A stretch of 41,503 nucleotides of DNA from Scleroderma bovista (GCA_037178675.1 JAYMGJ010000432.1:1-41503); one strand, 5' to 3'. Positions 22,861 to 33,948 are shown, counted from the stretch's first letter. Notes: generated from the sequence alone by a model not told the origin. Numbers and translations: made by a program.

Positions 22861-22930
22861 TACAGAAGGGGACTTGAACCAACAACTTAGATAAAAAAAG
22901 AAGGGATGTCAACCACTAGGCTACAAAACC
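22861..22930 (-). other. tRNA-like sequence (degenerate, box A and box B)
   Basis: The minus strand reads GGTTTTGTAGCCTAGTGGTT and, after a T7 run, GGTTCAAGTCC. These resemble RNA polymerase III box A (TRGCNNAGNNGG) and box B (GGTTCRANTCC) at tRNA spacing. The expected acceptor 3' half that would pair with GGTTTTG is absent and the T-stem does not close. It is therefore not a functional tRNA. A tRNA-derived SINE head or a decayed tRNA gene is likelier. Confidence 0.4.
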
Positions 22931-22957
22931 AATATCAGGTATAGCAACAATGTAAAT

Positions 22958-25346
22958 ATGATGGACCTTGAACCACAACCACCACCATCAACCTTTTCTC
23001 CCACGCTACCACAGCGGGGAGAAACACTGCCTATGCAAACCCATGGGTCCCATCCCGGTCTTCCTGCATCTGGCTCTTCCCACCCAGCTCTTGTGCGAGG
23101 AGGACGTGCCTCTACCCCTGCCGGAGGACCGCCCAATGATACGCCAAGACCTACAGGCAGTGGAACCGAACTGCAGAGGTGCCCTTCGCACCCTGCCCCA
23201 CCCCGAACCGAACCCACCGTAAGTAGCCACTGTGCCCATATTGAACCCATAATAAACGGCCATCATGCCCAAACCGAACCCATAATAAATGGCCACCGTG
23301 CCCAAACCGAACCCATAATAAACGGCCACAACTGTACCCAATCTAACCACGCAGCGCACGGCCACCACCGTGCGCAGCGCCTACCCTTAGGTGAACAACA
23401 CGAACCCCCACCTACTAAAAAATACAGAGCGAATATCATAGTGGCCTCTCTGAATATGAGAGGCCGCTCGTCGCAGAGTATGGGCTCAGGCCCTATCCCA
23501 AAATGGACCACTATAATGAATATGCTATGTACTGAGCAAATCGGAGTCCTGGCCCTACAGGAGACCCATCTTGACGAGGATACCACCTCGCAGATAGGGA
23601 CAGTGTTTGATAAAAGAATGATAATCCTAAACTTGCATGCACCCACGAACCCGACCGCGTCTGCTGGGGTTGCCTTCGTACTGAACAAAGAGAAAATCAA
23701 CATTAAAAAGGTGACACTGAAGGAACTCATTCCCGGTAGGGCGACCTTCCTGTCCCTGGAATGGCAGCATGAAGAACCACTGCACCTCCTCAATGTATAT
23801 GCACCTACTGACCTCCAAACGCACCCTGAGTTCTGGGACGAACTTGACGTAAACTGGAGAAGACTCAACCTCCCGCCACCAACTTTCATGTTGGGCGACT
23901 TTAACCTGACGGAAGACCCTCTTGACCGTGCACCAACCCACTCCAACTTCGAACCAGCCGTGTCTGCAGAGACTGCAGACAGATCCTGAATGTTCAGGAT
24001 ACATGGCGACAATGCCATCCACTAGACCGGTGTTTCTCTTATGCCAGTGCGAATAATACACTGTCTAGGATAGACAGGATATATACACAACCTGATATGT
24101 CACACCTGCTATATGACTGGTCCATTGAAACCTCGCAGGTCCCGACTGACCATAAGCTACTCCGAGTTAAATATGCACCAGCGGACGCCCCATTCATTGG
24201 CAAAGGACGGTGGTCTTGGCCTCTGGGCCTCCTCTGTGATGCCACCCTGACGAAACGAATCATTGCACTCGGCCAATCCCTACAAGATGAACTATCAACC
24301 TTACCTAGAGATAACAGACTAACAAACCCACAAACCCTATGGGAAAAGTTCAAGGACGACATCAGGAAAGAAGCAAAATCAGCTGCGAGATCTCAGATGG
24401 TGAAAATCACACGAAAGATAACCAACTTGAAAAAAGACCTCGCCTCCACATTACGCTCGGAAACTTTGGACACCGAGGAGGACACTAGGTGGAATGCCAT
24501 AGCACTAGAGCGTGAAATAGACCACCTGAAAAAAAAGAGATACAAATCTGCCCACCTGAGAGCGCAAGCAAATTGGCAAATGAAAGGGGAGAGCATCAAT
24601 AAGTACTGGACGAGGGTCAACAACCCAAGAACCCCCAGAGACCTGATCCGCCGCCTGCGTGACCCAAGTACGAACAGGATTGAAACCAGGTCTGATAAGA
24701 TGGCTAAGATCACCTCACACTACCACGAACACTTACAAGAGGAAGGCCTCCTCCCAGAAACTAATGGCCTCCGACAGGCCGCAATGGCAAAAGCCTTGGA
24801 GGCCATCCCACCATCACAACAGCTGCCTGATCCAGATGAATCCCCACTGAACACTACCCTCCCGAGAGACAGAATAGAACATGCACTTCGAAATGTTAAA
24901 TTGGGCACAGCCGCAGGGCCAGATGGCATCCCATACGAAGTGTGGAAACACCTTGACGAACTATATAAGTCAGCCAAGAAGGACGGAAAGCCGCATTTTG
25001 ATATAATGGGCTGCATGACCACAGTGATACAAGACATACAAACACATGGAGTAGACCCAGCCACGAGCTTTGCACTGGGACATCTATGCCCAATATACAA
25101 GAAAAAAGAGAGGGACGACGTCAAAAACTATTGCCCCATTACACTACTAAATACAGACTACAAGCTGCTGACGAAAAGCCTAACCCTACAACTAGCATCA
25201 CATGTGCATCAACTCGTGCACCCTGACCAGACTGGTTTTATTCCAAACCGATCCATTTTTGACCCGATCCGACTAACACAAACAATATGTGCCTATGCAG
25301 ACTTCATGGAGGAAGACAGCGTAATAGTGGCCCTAGACCAAGAAAA
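22958..25346 (+). pseudogene. LINE retrotransposon ORF, 5' part (endonuclease + RT start)
   Basis: This is the first part of a non-LTR retrotransposon polyprotein. The Pro-rich N-terminus has three copies of an EPIINGH repeat (about 23240-23335). An APE-type endonuclease follows with LNMRGR, QETHLDED, LNVYAPT and GDFNLTEDPLDR. A frameshift near 23960, in a duplicated CTGCAGA stretch, moves the frame; the second frame carries SRIDRIY, DHKLL and the early RT blocks AAGPDGIPYEVWK and CPITLLN. The usual Arg in the latter (YRPITLLN-like in the family) is Cys here. The frame ends at ALDQE, just upstream of the active-site region, where the Plavaka element begins at 25347. The remainder of RT continues at 31948. 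Upstream gag-like ORF1 is not seen, so the copy may be 5'-truncated. Confidence 0.88.
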
Positions 25347-25358
25347 CATCAGGAAAAA
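25347..25358 (+). repeat. Plavaka left terminal inverted repeat
   Basis: CATCAGGAAAAA, identical to the reverse complement of 31936-31947. The next bases (AACCACTTAG) are not conserved in the other end, so the perfect repeat is short. Confidence 0.85.
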
Positions 25359-25700
25359 ACCACTTAGCAATATAGTACTATGTAGCCTCTGTAGCGCTCA
25401 AAGCTCCATTGACAAGTCCCTAATCTATAGTCAATATAGCTACAGGCATGCAATCCATAGTACACAATAGTGGCCATAGCCTGACATGTAACTACATATT
25501 CAATGTAGCAAGGCTACTATATATCCTACCAAGACTATATATCATTACATAGGCCCTTCAGCCTCTATCAAGGCTTCCATTGCCACTTGCTATAATGTCA
25601 GTATAGCATAGACTATAATTCTTACTCAGGCAGTAGACAGTACAATCAAATAGAATCCATTTCACGCCAATTAAACTTAGCACAGAATAGCTACTTTATA
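25359..25700. other. Plavaka left subterminal region
   Basis: This is an AT-rich non-coding stretch with recurring CTATAG, CTATGTAGC and GTAGC motifs in both orientations, such as CTATAGTCAATATAGC around 25424. Subterminal repeats of this kind are transposase binding sites in the CACTA-like superfamily; that role is inferred here. Confidence 0.5.
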
Positions 25701-27676
25701 TCACTCCGATTCATCCTCTGTGGTTGAACCCTCCTGGTGTTCTTTGATTGCGGCTGCGATGATTTTTGCTGACACCACATTCTGTGGCTGTGTGGAGAGG
25801 ACAGGCGCTCCGGAATGGATACTAGCTCGGACATCAGTAACTGAACATAAACACAACTACATACTCACCGTCCATCCTCGTAAATCTTTGCACAAATCCC
25901 CTTCAGTACGCCAAACTCCTTCGTCGCCTCGTCAAAATCCTGTAGGCACTTGAGGTGTGAATCATATATCCTGCGGTACTCATGAACTGTAAAAGTGATG
26001 TCCATCCGCGTGCCAGACATCCATTCATCTATGCAACATTCAATCTAAGGCATGCCATCAGTGACAACAAATCCAGTGACGGCCATGAAATACAACACTT
26101 ACGGCCATCAGGATTAAGGCCAGAGCAGCCAGAGGAAATGGCTTGAACCAAGCCTGATACTTGATACCTTCGTCATTCTTGTTTGCGAACCACATCGTAT
26201 TGACAATTTTCTGTATGATCGGCACCCTGAGAAAGCCGTGGTGCTCATCTTGGACGATCGCCTGATGCTATCCACTCATATGTCAGTTACTATGACGAGG
26301 AAACACAACAACAAACCAGCCCACCTTGAATGCGAAGCTCGCACCCTCTTTCAACTCTTCCGCTAACACGCGATTCTTCTTGATCGCCGTTTGTGTCTGG
26401 CTGCTGTGAAATTTGAATATTATTTCCACGAGAGGACAGAGCTTTGTCTTGAGTTCGCCACGAACTTGCGACCCATGGCTGGTAACCTATATAACACAGG
26501 AAGTACGACACCGAGTTGGCCAGTACAGCACTTACCAGTCTGCTGAGCTGGGGCGTCCGAACAAGGTTAACGCCTGTGGTCTCAAGCACCTTGGCCCAAG
26601 ACGCACTCAAAAGAACGGACTCCTGTGTATGGTCAGGCATGGGACATTCGGCACAAAGTCATGCCCGATAGTCTCCAATGGCCACGTTTACAAACTCCTG
26701 GGTGACATCGTTGTAGTCCTTGGCACGTGGACGTCCATCGTGCTCGGTGAGCTTTTGTGCCTTGACAACCGTTGTTTCTGGACTGTCTTCAACAGGTTCC
26801 CTTCGCCTCTTCGCACAAACATCGCTGCTAGTATATCCAGTGAGGGATTTGTTTGGATGGTGGCATAATGGTCTCACTGGTTTGTAGTGTCTGTCACTGT
26901 ACCTTCGGAGCTCGCGTGTTCAACATGCCTGTTCTTCTTGTATTGGACTGCCTGTCGTTCCGACAGAGAGTCATGTGCAGTCAGTCCTGCATCTTCACCG
27001 TCCGAGTGAAAGAAGCGGCCCTGTCCCTGATGAGAATACTTAACTACAATACTACATAGTACTTACTTCACCGTTGATGTCAGCAATGTTGCCGCCGACC
27101 ACCCTGGGTACTTTGCTCTTGCTGTACGTGAGGGGCTGCCTAGGCACCACACTAAGTTTACTTGGGACGGGCTGGCTGCTAAACTGAACGTGATGCTCTG
27201 TCAGTGCAGTGCAAAGAAATATTGGGACGACCTACCTGAGTGCCGCCATCCCTTTCTTCGTTGATGTCGTCCTCGTCAATGTCCTGCTCTTCATCGCTGA
27301 ACCCCTCATCTTCGTTCTCGCTCCCTTCCTCTATTAACTGGCGGTGGTGGTGGCATTCACGTTCCTTCTGGGCCTTGGCATCGCGCCGTTGGATTGTTTC
27401 TTCACGTTCGTGCACAGCCTGCCTCACCTTTTCTGATGGTCAGCGCATCTGACCACCAGAATCTTTTTGGGAACACAGGTCAGTGGCGATCAGTGGTGCG
27501 GTTCAACCGGACTGACCTCTATGGTTCTCTTTGTCAGCGTTGCGATAGAGTCCATGGCTTGAGGCTTGCATGTGAATTAGACTTGGGAGCAGGCGACTGG
27601 AACCAAGGATGGGTGAGGTGGGGGTTGGCAGGATCCAAGGCACCCAAGGTACTTACTTTATCTGCTGCTTGCGCAT
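25701..27676 (-). pseudogene. DUF6532 protein of the Plavaka element, one nonsense codon
   Basis: Ten exons can be followed on the minus strand from ATG 27676 (MRKQQIK) to TGA 25701 (...TEDESE). Landmarks in order are a charged coiled region (KVRQAVHEREETIQRRDAKA), an acidic stretch (EEQDIDEDDINEE), KVPRVVGGNIADINGE, KAQKLTEHDGRPRAKDYNDV, CPMPDHTQESVLLSASWAKV, SQVRGELKTKL, FANKNDEGIKY and HLKCLQDFDEATKEFGVLKG. This matches the DUF6532 family that accompanies Plavaka and KDZ-type elements in Agaricomycetes; its function is unknown. An in-frame TGA at 26661-26659 sits where the family has Arg (YRA-stop-LCAECP), as from CGA to TGA. All introns otherwise preserve frame, so this is a recently killed gene. 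The gene is divergent from the transposase, with about 220 bp between starts. Confidence 0.82.
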
Positions 27677-29368
27677 GGCTTGTTTGTAGAGATCAACAAA
27701 CGGTCGCGCCACGAACGTGCATTGCGACGTGGTCACGGGGTAGTCTGTAAAATCAGAAACATATTTGGTTGACATGGAGCCCCACCTGTCCGTCCGTGGA
27801 CTGTGTGCGATATGGTCTGGTATATTGGCAACTGTCAGAGTGATAAATCAGTGAGACATTTGAGACAGAGACGACTGAATGACTGACCTACTACCATACG
27901 ATGGCCCCTCACCGCTGCAACTATTGCTTGAAGCCCATAGCGACTGAGGCAGGCATCAAGCGGCATATTGCTCAGTCGCCTCCGTGTCGCGATCAATGGA
28001 CGAAGCACCTTGATCGGATGAAATCCACTGTATCGAACGACGCAGAAGATCAGCCACTGGAGGTGACGAATGACGACGCACCGGAGTGGGGGAATGCATT
28101 TGATGGTATGGATGGTGCTGACAATGCTCTGGATATTGCAGACAGACATCTGGTTCATCAATCTCGTGTTGACAATGATTCTGGACCACCTGATCTCTGC
28201 GAGCCACCATCAAAGCGCGCGCGAGTGGAGGAAGATAATGAAGACTCACCTCCTTGGCCGGCCTCTGGGCGCTTCACAGAACAATACCCAGGCGTCGCCG
28301 CTATGATCCTAGGTAAGACCAAGACGGTCTTCGAGTCCCTGGAGGCCACAGAGGTTGAAAGGGCCGATGGCAAATGGGCCCCTTTCCGCGATGAGGACGA
28401 ATGGGAACTTGCTCGATTTTTGATGAAGAACCTCGGACAAACGAAGATCGATGAGTTTCTGAAGCTTCCCTCGGTAAGCGAATAAAAATTTATTTACCTG
28501 GAAACCAACCCACAATTTGTAGGTGAAGAAAAGTGGTGTTTCGTTCAAGAATGCACGCTCGTTCCTGAAGTGCGTTGACTCTTTAGACGCGGGCCCGGGT
28601 TGGACATGTGAGATGATTGATGTTGAGGGTGATGTAGAGGGTGAGGACGGGGCCCTGAAACGGGAAACATTAGAATTGTGGCGAAGAGATCCGGTGGAAT
28701 GTGTGGAGGCACTCATTGGCAATCCTGCATTGCGAGACATGATGGCGTATGTCCCAGAGCATGCGTATGCTGATGCCAAGGGTGAGAATTGTATCTATGA
28801 CGAAATGTGGACGGGGGACTGGTGGTGGGAGACCCAAGTGAGTACTTACCGTTGATTGTGAGGGAAGCGACCAAGCCGACGTTGACGCACAGGGAAAATT
28901 GGCAGAGGGGGCAGTGGTGGTGCCTGTGATCTTGTCATCCGATAAAACGTCACTGTTGGTCTTCAGCGGGGACAAGAAGGCATGGCCTGTGTATCTAACC
29001 ATAGGGAATATATCGAAAGACGTCCGAAGACGAGTGTCAGCCCACGCAACGATCCTAATCGGCTACTTACCAGTGTCTAAGCTGGAGTGCTTCCAGAAGA
29101 AATCCCGATCCGTCGCAGGTCATCGCCTGTTCCACTATGCAATGTCATTGTTGCGCCTGCTGGTCGATGCTGGTCGTCGAGGGAAGGCCATGGTTTGCGC
29201 CGATGGTTGCGTGCGCCGAGTCCATCCGATCCTGGCTGCCTACATTGCCGACTTTCCAGAGCAGTGTCTGGTGGGTTGCAACAAAGAGAGCCGATGCCCT
29301 CGCTGTCTGGTTAAATCGAAAGATCGTGGAGAGCTCGAGGAATGCACGTACCGCAGTATGGTTGACAC

Positions 29369-29373
29369 GTTGA
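29369..29373 (+). repeat. Target duplication GTTGA, left copy
   Basis: GTTGA directly abuts the TGTCAAG end of the solo LTR and is repeated at 30007-30011 after its GTAACA end. Confidence 0.9.
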
Positions 29374-30006
29374 TGTCAAGTCCGGGTCTACTCCGGTAGG
29401 GGGTCCGGTCAAGTCCGGACGAAAGCGGACGAGAGGGGAGGTCAGAGTTTTGGGCAGAGGTTAGCCCGGGCCGGAGTTGCGACCGTTTGGATTCAACGAC
29501 AAGGACGGCGAGCGTTGATCCCTTGCGTAGGTTCCGGTCAGACGGAGATAGAGACGGAGACAGACAGAGGATCAGGAGTAGTGACTTAGATGATTTCAGA
29601 CTGAGGAGTACAGGATAAACTACAGAGTACTTATACTAAGTAAGAACTAGGGTCGAGTATATACGGTGACAAGTAAACAGCCTAAAAGGCGGACAAGGGA
29701 CAACCGGAGAAAGTACTAGGTCAGGTCCGATGAAAATAAAGTCAGGTCCGGGTAAAATAAATCAGGTCCGGTGAAAATGCTACAAGGTATAGGATATATC
29801 GAGTTCACGGAGAACTCACGTCAAGGCAGGGTAAACGGCGAGGTGTGGTAACGAGCGAATAGAGGATAGTCCAAGGGTCGTACTTAACGGAGGCATATCT
29901 GCGCGAGCGTGACCGGAGTAAGTGTTGAGCGACCGGAGTTGAGCTGTAGAGTTGCGATGTGACCGGAGTGACCGGATAAGACCCGGAGTTGGGCATGGTC
30001 GTAACA
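29374..30006 (-). mobile_element. Solo LTR (chromovirus family) in the transposase
   Basis: This 633-bp LTR begins TGTCAAGTCC and ends GGTCGTAACA on the plus strand, so its sense orientation (TGTTACG...TTGACA) is minus. It is flanked by the 5-bp duplication GTTGA. It is homologous to the LTRs at 33347, 40412 and 41184, but differs at several sites (for example CGGACGAAAGCGG), so it is not from the same insertion. A lone LTR with matching duplication implies LTR-LTR recombination after insertion. Confidence 0.93.
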
Positions 30007-30011
30007 GTTGA
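30007..30011 (+). repeat. Target duplication GTTGA, right copy
   Basis: Second copy of the 5-bp duplication that flanks the solo LTR at 29374-30006. Confidence 0.9.
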
Positions 30012-31669
30012 AGACCTTGCGGCGGAGGCAAATAAACAAACAATCTCGGAAGTTTGATACGGAAGGTTTGCGTGAAGTCTACGAACCTTTTTGGAAAGAC
30101 CTGCCCTTCACCGACATCTTCGCCTGTATCACACCCGACATCCTCCATCAACTCCACAAGGGGATCTTCCACGACCACCTCGTCCAGTGGTGTTTGGGTG
30201 TTATCGGTGAGAAGGAGATGGATGCCCGCTTTCGGGCCGTGGGTCAATACCCAGGCCTTCGCCACTTCAAGAAAGGCATTTCCGTGGTCTCACAGTGGAC
30301 AGGCACGGAGCACAGGGAGATGCAGAGGGTCTTTGTAGGTCTCCTGTCCGGTGCGTCTGAAAACAATGTCCTCCTGATGGCTCGCTCGCTACTCGACTTC
30401 ATCTACTATGCGCAGTTCCAACAACAGATGGACAAGACTCTCGCGGCTATGCAAGACAGCTTGAACATGTTCCACACCCATAAAAATGTCCTCGTTGAGC
30501 TTGGCATCCGCAAACACTTCAATGTCCCCAAGATCCACTCGCTCCTCCACTACATCTCTTCGATCCGAGCGCTCGGCAGTGCTGATGGGTACAATACGGA
30601 ATACCCTGAATGCCTACACATAGACTACGCTAAGGACGCCTACCGCACGAGCAACAAACACGATTACGTCAAACAAATGGCGCTGTGGCTTCAACGCCAA
30701 GAAGCTATCTATTACAAAACTGCCTACCACGCCTGGAGACAGCTTAGGCGCTCCGCAAGGACAGATTCCATCGACGGAAGAACTAGCGGTGAGGTTGTCA
30801 GCTCGGATGCTGGCTCTGGGATGGGTGGTCCTCTGGATGAGGGGGCTGGGGATGCCGTGCCATCAGGTATGTCACTCTCGAGCTGCAACACTGGTAGTCA
30901 TTGAACAGGTCGGTTGCACTAGGGAGAGCCCGCTACAAAGTGGCGAAGGTCCCTTACCGCCGTGGGGTTTCCATTCAAGAGTTACAAACTGACTACAAAG
31001 CAACCGACTTTCTCTCTGCACTCAAGCATTTTCTGACCTCCCGCGCGACTCGAGACAACATTGTGTTCCCTGTTGAATCGGATCGGATCGATGTATTTAG
31101 TCAGTTATATGTTGAAAGTGTGCCTAGCGTGGTCACAGGACACGGCAGTGTCTGGCAGAAGATTCGTGCCAGGCCAAAGGTCGCCGCTCATGGTCGCAAG
31201 GCTGAATCCCCTGCAAGATTTGATACGGTGTTTGTGTGGGACGAAGGATGTCAACAATCTTTTTTGGCTGGGCCTGATGGTAAGTACCAGGCGTTTTCGA
31301 TGAGAAGAGTGTGCGCTGACAAGTATTTGACTGCAAGTTGTGCGTATCGTGCAAGTTCGAGTCATTTTCAAGCTGCCAGAGCATCTTGGGGTTCACCCCC
31401 ATCCACTGGCATACGTTGAATGGTTCACTGCACTCCGGCGGCGTGAGCCCGTTTCTGGTCAATACATTGTAACCCGTTCCACGTGCAACCACCGGCCCAA
31501 TGTCTCGGTGATCAGCGTTGATCGGTTCGCGCGCCCTTGCCATCTTCAAGGGCAGTGTGGCAGACATATCAGTTTGGATTGGTCGTCAGATAACATGCTG
31601 GAGACGGCGAGCGCCTTTCACGTTAACTCATATATTGATTTAGATACATTTGTGGCCCTTGGTAATTAA

Positions 31670-31935
31670 TAGTACTGGATGACAAGGACCTTAATCTCAT
31701 TGAGGGAGCAATGTAATGATGACAACACAGGCTATGTTGAACACATAGTGTGAATGACAGCTACAATGACTATACGAGCTGTTGGGACGGCGCTATCAGC
31801 AATATCGGCGACTGTGTGCTACGTGTCATGTGGTGACAGCTTGACAGCGCTACAAATCACCTGCTGGATGTGACATATGACGCTCGCGTCTCTAAGTGAC
31901 ACGGTACCTCAGTGGCTATGCTACATAGCAAAATG
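31670..31935. other. Plavaka right subterminal region
   Basis: Non-coding stretch after the transposase stop. It contains AGCGCTACA (inverted match to the left end), GCTATGCTACATAGC (a near-palindrome at 31916-31930) and other GCTAC motifs that echo the left end. Confidence 0.5.
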
Positions 31936-31947
31936 TTTTTCCTGATG
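31936..31947 (-). repeat. Plavaka right terminal inverted repeat
   Basis: TTTTTCCTGATG on the plus strand, the exact reverse complement of the left end at 25347-25358. LINE coding sequence resumes at 31948. Confidence 0.85.
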
Positions 31948-33346
31948 AAAGCGTATGATAAGATTGACCATGGTTATCTTACACACGTACTTCGTCGCTT
32001 CAACTTACCAGAACTGTTCATAAAGACAGTCCAATTGCTATATGGAAATGCACAAACAGCCGCCATGGTGAACAGAGAATTAAGCCCTAATTTCAGAGTA
32101 ACCTGTGGGGTGCGACAGGGTGACCCACTGTCATGCCTCCTTTTCGACCTGGCAATTGAACCCCTTGCCTGCATGCTGCGATCATCGCCCAACTTAAGAG
32201 GCTTCTCCATACCAGGTGTCACACAGAAGGTGATCGTCACTCTGTATGCCGATGACACAACAGTATTCCTCTCAAACACAGACTCATACAATGACCTCCA
32301 ACAAATCCTCTCACAATGGTGCCTAGCCTCAGGGGCACGATTCAACCTCAAAAAGACAGAAATAGTCCCAATCGGGAGCCCTGAACATAGGGCCAGAGTG
32401 GTCTCCACCCGATGTGTCCACATTTCAGACCCCCCGCTTCATGATAACATCCACATTGCAAAAGATGGTCACGCTGTCCGATGTCTGGGTGCTTGGACAG
32501 GGAACACCCTGAAAGAGTCAACACCATGGAACCCAGTACTGGATAAAGTGAGAAGCACCCTGGCCAGGTGGAATAGAGGCTCCCCATCGTTAGATGCGAA
32601 AGGGTACATCGTACAAATGTTTGCCGGCGGTATGACACAGTTCCTTACCAAAGCCCAAGGCATGCCATCAGAAATTGAATCAGCTCTCGTGAAGATAATA
32701 AGAGAATTCATGTGGGGCTCAACTGCCCCTCCCCCACTCAGCTTGCAGTGCTTATATGCCCCAAAGAACGAAGGGGACCTAGCTTTGCTTGATATCCCAA
32801 CTCGAAACAAAGCAATAAGCCTAACATGGCTGAAAGCATACCTGGACCTATCCCCCTCCCACCCAACCTGGGCCTTCGTTACTGATGCCATCATAAATCA
32901 CATATGCCCCGACTATGATTTCACACCAGAAAAGCCAAACTTTTGCCTCACATCATGGCGACCACCAACTCGGGGCAGAACAGCCAAGACTCTACCACGA
33001 TGTGTCCTAGACCTCCTCACGACAGCTAGGACCTCCAACTTATCATTTGTGCCCCTAAAACTACCCAGACACCTTAAACTTGAACTCCCAGCATGGTACC
33101 ATCTGGGAGCTCCACCTAGGGCATACCATAAGACAAAAGATGATTGCCTGCAATGGATCCACAAGGCCCACAAGGTCAAGAACCTGATTAAAATGAGAAA
33201 TAGATTGCGCCACAGAGACAGAACCCACCACCACCCTCGGAGGAACTGTGCCTGCCAACCATGTCGTCTGGACAGAGAAAAGGGCTGTGCGAACCCCCAC
33301 AAGTGCGCACAAACAGTGAAGGCCCTACTAGAGCGTCTAGCCCCCC
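31948..33346 (+). pseudogene. LINE retrotransposon ORF, 3' part (RT catalytic core)
   Basis: The RT domain resumes with KAYDKIDHGYLTHVLRRF. It continues through GVRQGDPLSCLLFDLAIEPL, the catalytic YADD box (VTLYADDTTVFLS), and LKKTEIVPIG. The C-terminal half follows, with a Cys/His cluster (CACQPCRLDREKGCANPHKC) near 33247-33306 that could be a zinc knuckle. The frame is uninterrupted to ALLERLAP, where the chromovirus LTR begins at 33347. The LINE 3' end and tail are therefore displaced beyond the window. The intact second half and catalytic motif suggest the LINE was not old when the other elements inserted. Confidence 0.88.
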
Positions 33347-33933
33347 TGTCAAGTCCGGGTCTACTCCGGTAAGAGGTCCGGTCAAGTCCGGACGAGAGCG
33401 GACGAAGGAGGAGGGCAGATGCTGGACAAGAGATTAGTCCGGCCGGAGTTGGTTCCGGTCAAGGGAAGGAGACGGAGACGGAGATGGAGATGGACGAGAA
33501 CAGGAGTAGTGACTTATGTTGATTTCAGACTGAGGTATACAAGGTAAACTAGAGGGTACTTATACTAAGTAGAAACTAGGGTCGAGTACATACGGTGACA
33601 AGTAAACAACCTAATAGCGGACAAGGGACGACCGGAGTTAGGACTAGGTCAGGTCCAGTGAAAATAAAGTCAGGACCGGGTAAAATAAATCAGGTCCGGT
33701 GAAAAAGCTACAAGGTATAGGATATATCGAGTTCACGGAGAACTCACGTCAAGGCAGGGTAGACGGCGAGGTGTAGTAAGAGCGAATGGAGTATAGACCA
33801 AGGGTCGTAGTTAGCGGAAGGTTATCTGCGTGAGCGCGACCGGAGTAGGAGACGAGCGACCGGAGTAGAGCTGTAGAGCTGCGATACGACCGGAGTGACC
33901 AGATAAGGCCCGGAGTTGGGCATGGTCGTAACA
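33347..33933 (-). repeat. Chromovirus 3' LTR
   Basis: 587 bp, TGTCAAG...CGTAACA on the plus strand, with TG...CA ends. Compared with the right LTR it lacks 53 bp at about 33453, between short GGT repeats, consistent with a slippage deletion; this explains why it is shorter than the 633- and 642-bp solo copies. Outer flank is a C6 run in the LINE; the matching target duplication lies outside the window. Confidence 0.93.
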
Positions 33934-33948
33934 GTATCCCCCTTTTAG
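33934..33948 (-). other. Polypurine tract
   Basis: The minus strand reads AAAAGGGGGATAC immediately before the TGTTACG start of the left LTR. This is the expected primer site for plus-strand DNA synthesis and shows that the element reads on the minus strand. Confidence 0.8.

Larger units (their letters stand above)
22357..22957. other. Intergenic boundary between host genes and transposon nest
   Basis: The first part is the 3' UTR of the RRM gene. A phased CGTTTTCG array follows at 22566-22619, then A-rich runs (22766-22795, 22848-22856) and a tRNA-like stretch on the minus strand. The 5' end of the LINE probably lies here but I cannot fix it. Confidence 0.5.
27901..31669 (+). pseudogene. 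Plavaka transposase, interrupted by a solo LTR
   Basis: ATG 27901 opens with a C2H2-like finger (CNYCLKPIATEAGIKRHI...C). Exons are 27901-28473, 28523-28837, 28893-29373 | solo LTR | 30012-30866, 30923-31279 and 31338-31669. Hallmarks are YDEMWTGDWWWETQ, VILSSDKTSLLVFSGDKKAW, VYLTIGNISKDVRRR, GYLPVSKLECF, CPRCLVK, then after the [51 protein letters not shown]-like [13 protein letters not shown] and [18 protein letters not shown]. If the LTR and one GTTGA copy are set aside the frame is continuous (VDTL then KTLRRRQ), so the coding sequence was intact when hit. It catalyses DNA cut-and-paste in the CACTA-like Plavaka group. As it stands it is inactive. Confidence 0.9.
25347..31947. mobile_element. 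Plavaka-type DNA transposon inserted in the LINE
   Basis: The element is 6601 bp and splits the LINE reverse transcriptase exactly between ALDQE (25346) and KAYDKIDHGY (31948). Its ends are perfect 12-bp inverted repeats, CATCAGGAAAAA. Subterminal motifs such as TGTAGCGCT (25390-25398 and, inverted, 31846-31854) and CTATGTAGC recur near both ends. It carries two genes that read from the same central region outward: a DUF6532 protein leftwards and a Plavaka transposase rightwards. The target duplication appears to be 2 bp (AA), although the A-run makes this ambiguous. A 633-bp solo LTR has landed in the transposase. Confidence 0.88.

Noticed and set aside
22861..22930. Functional tRNA gene
   Set aside because: Box A and box B look present but the acceptor and T stems do not pair and no plausible anticodon loop forms.
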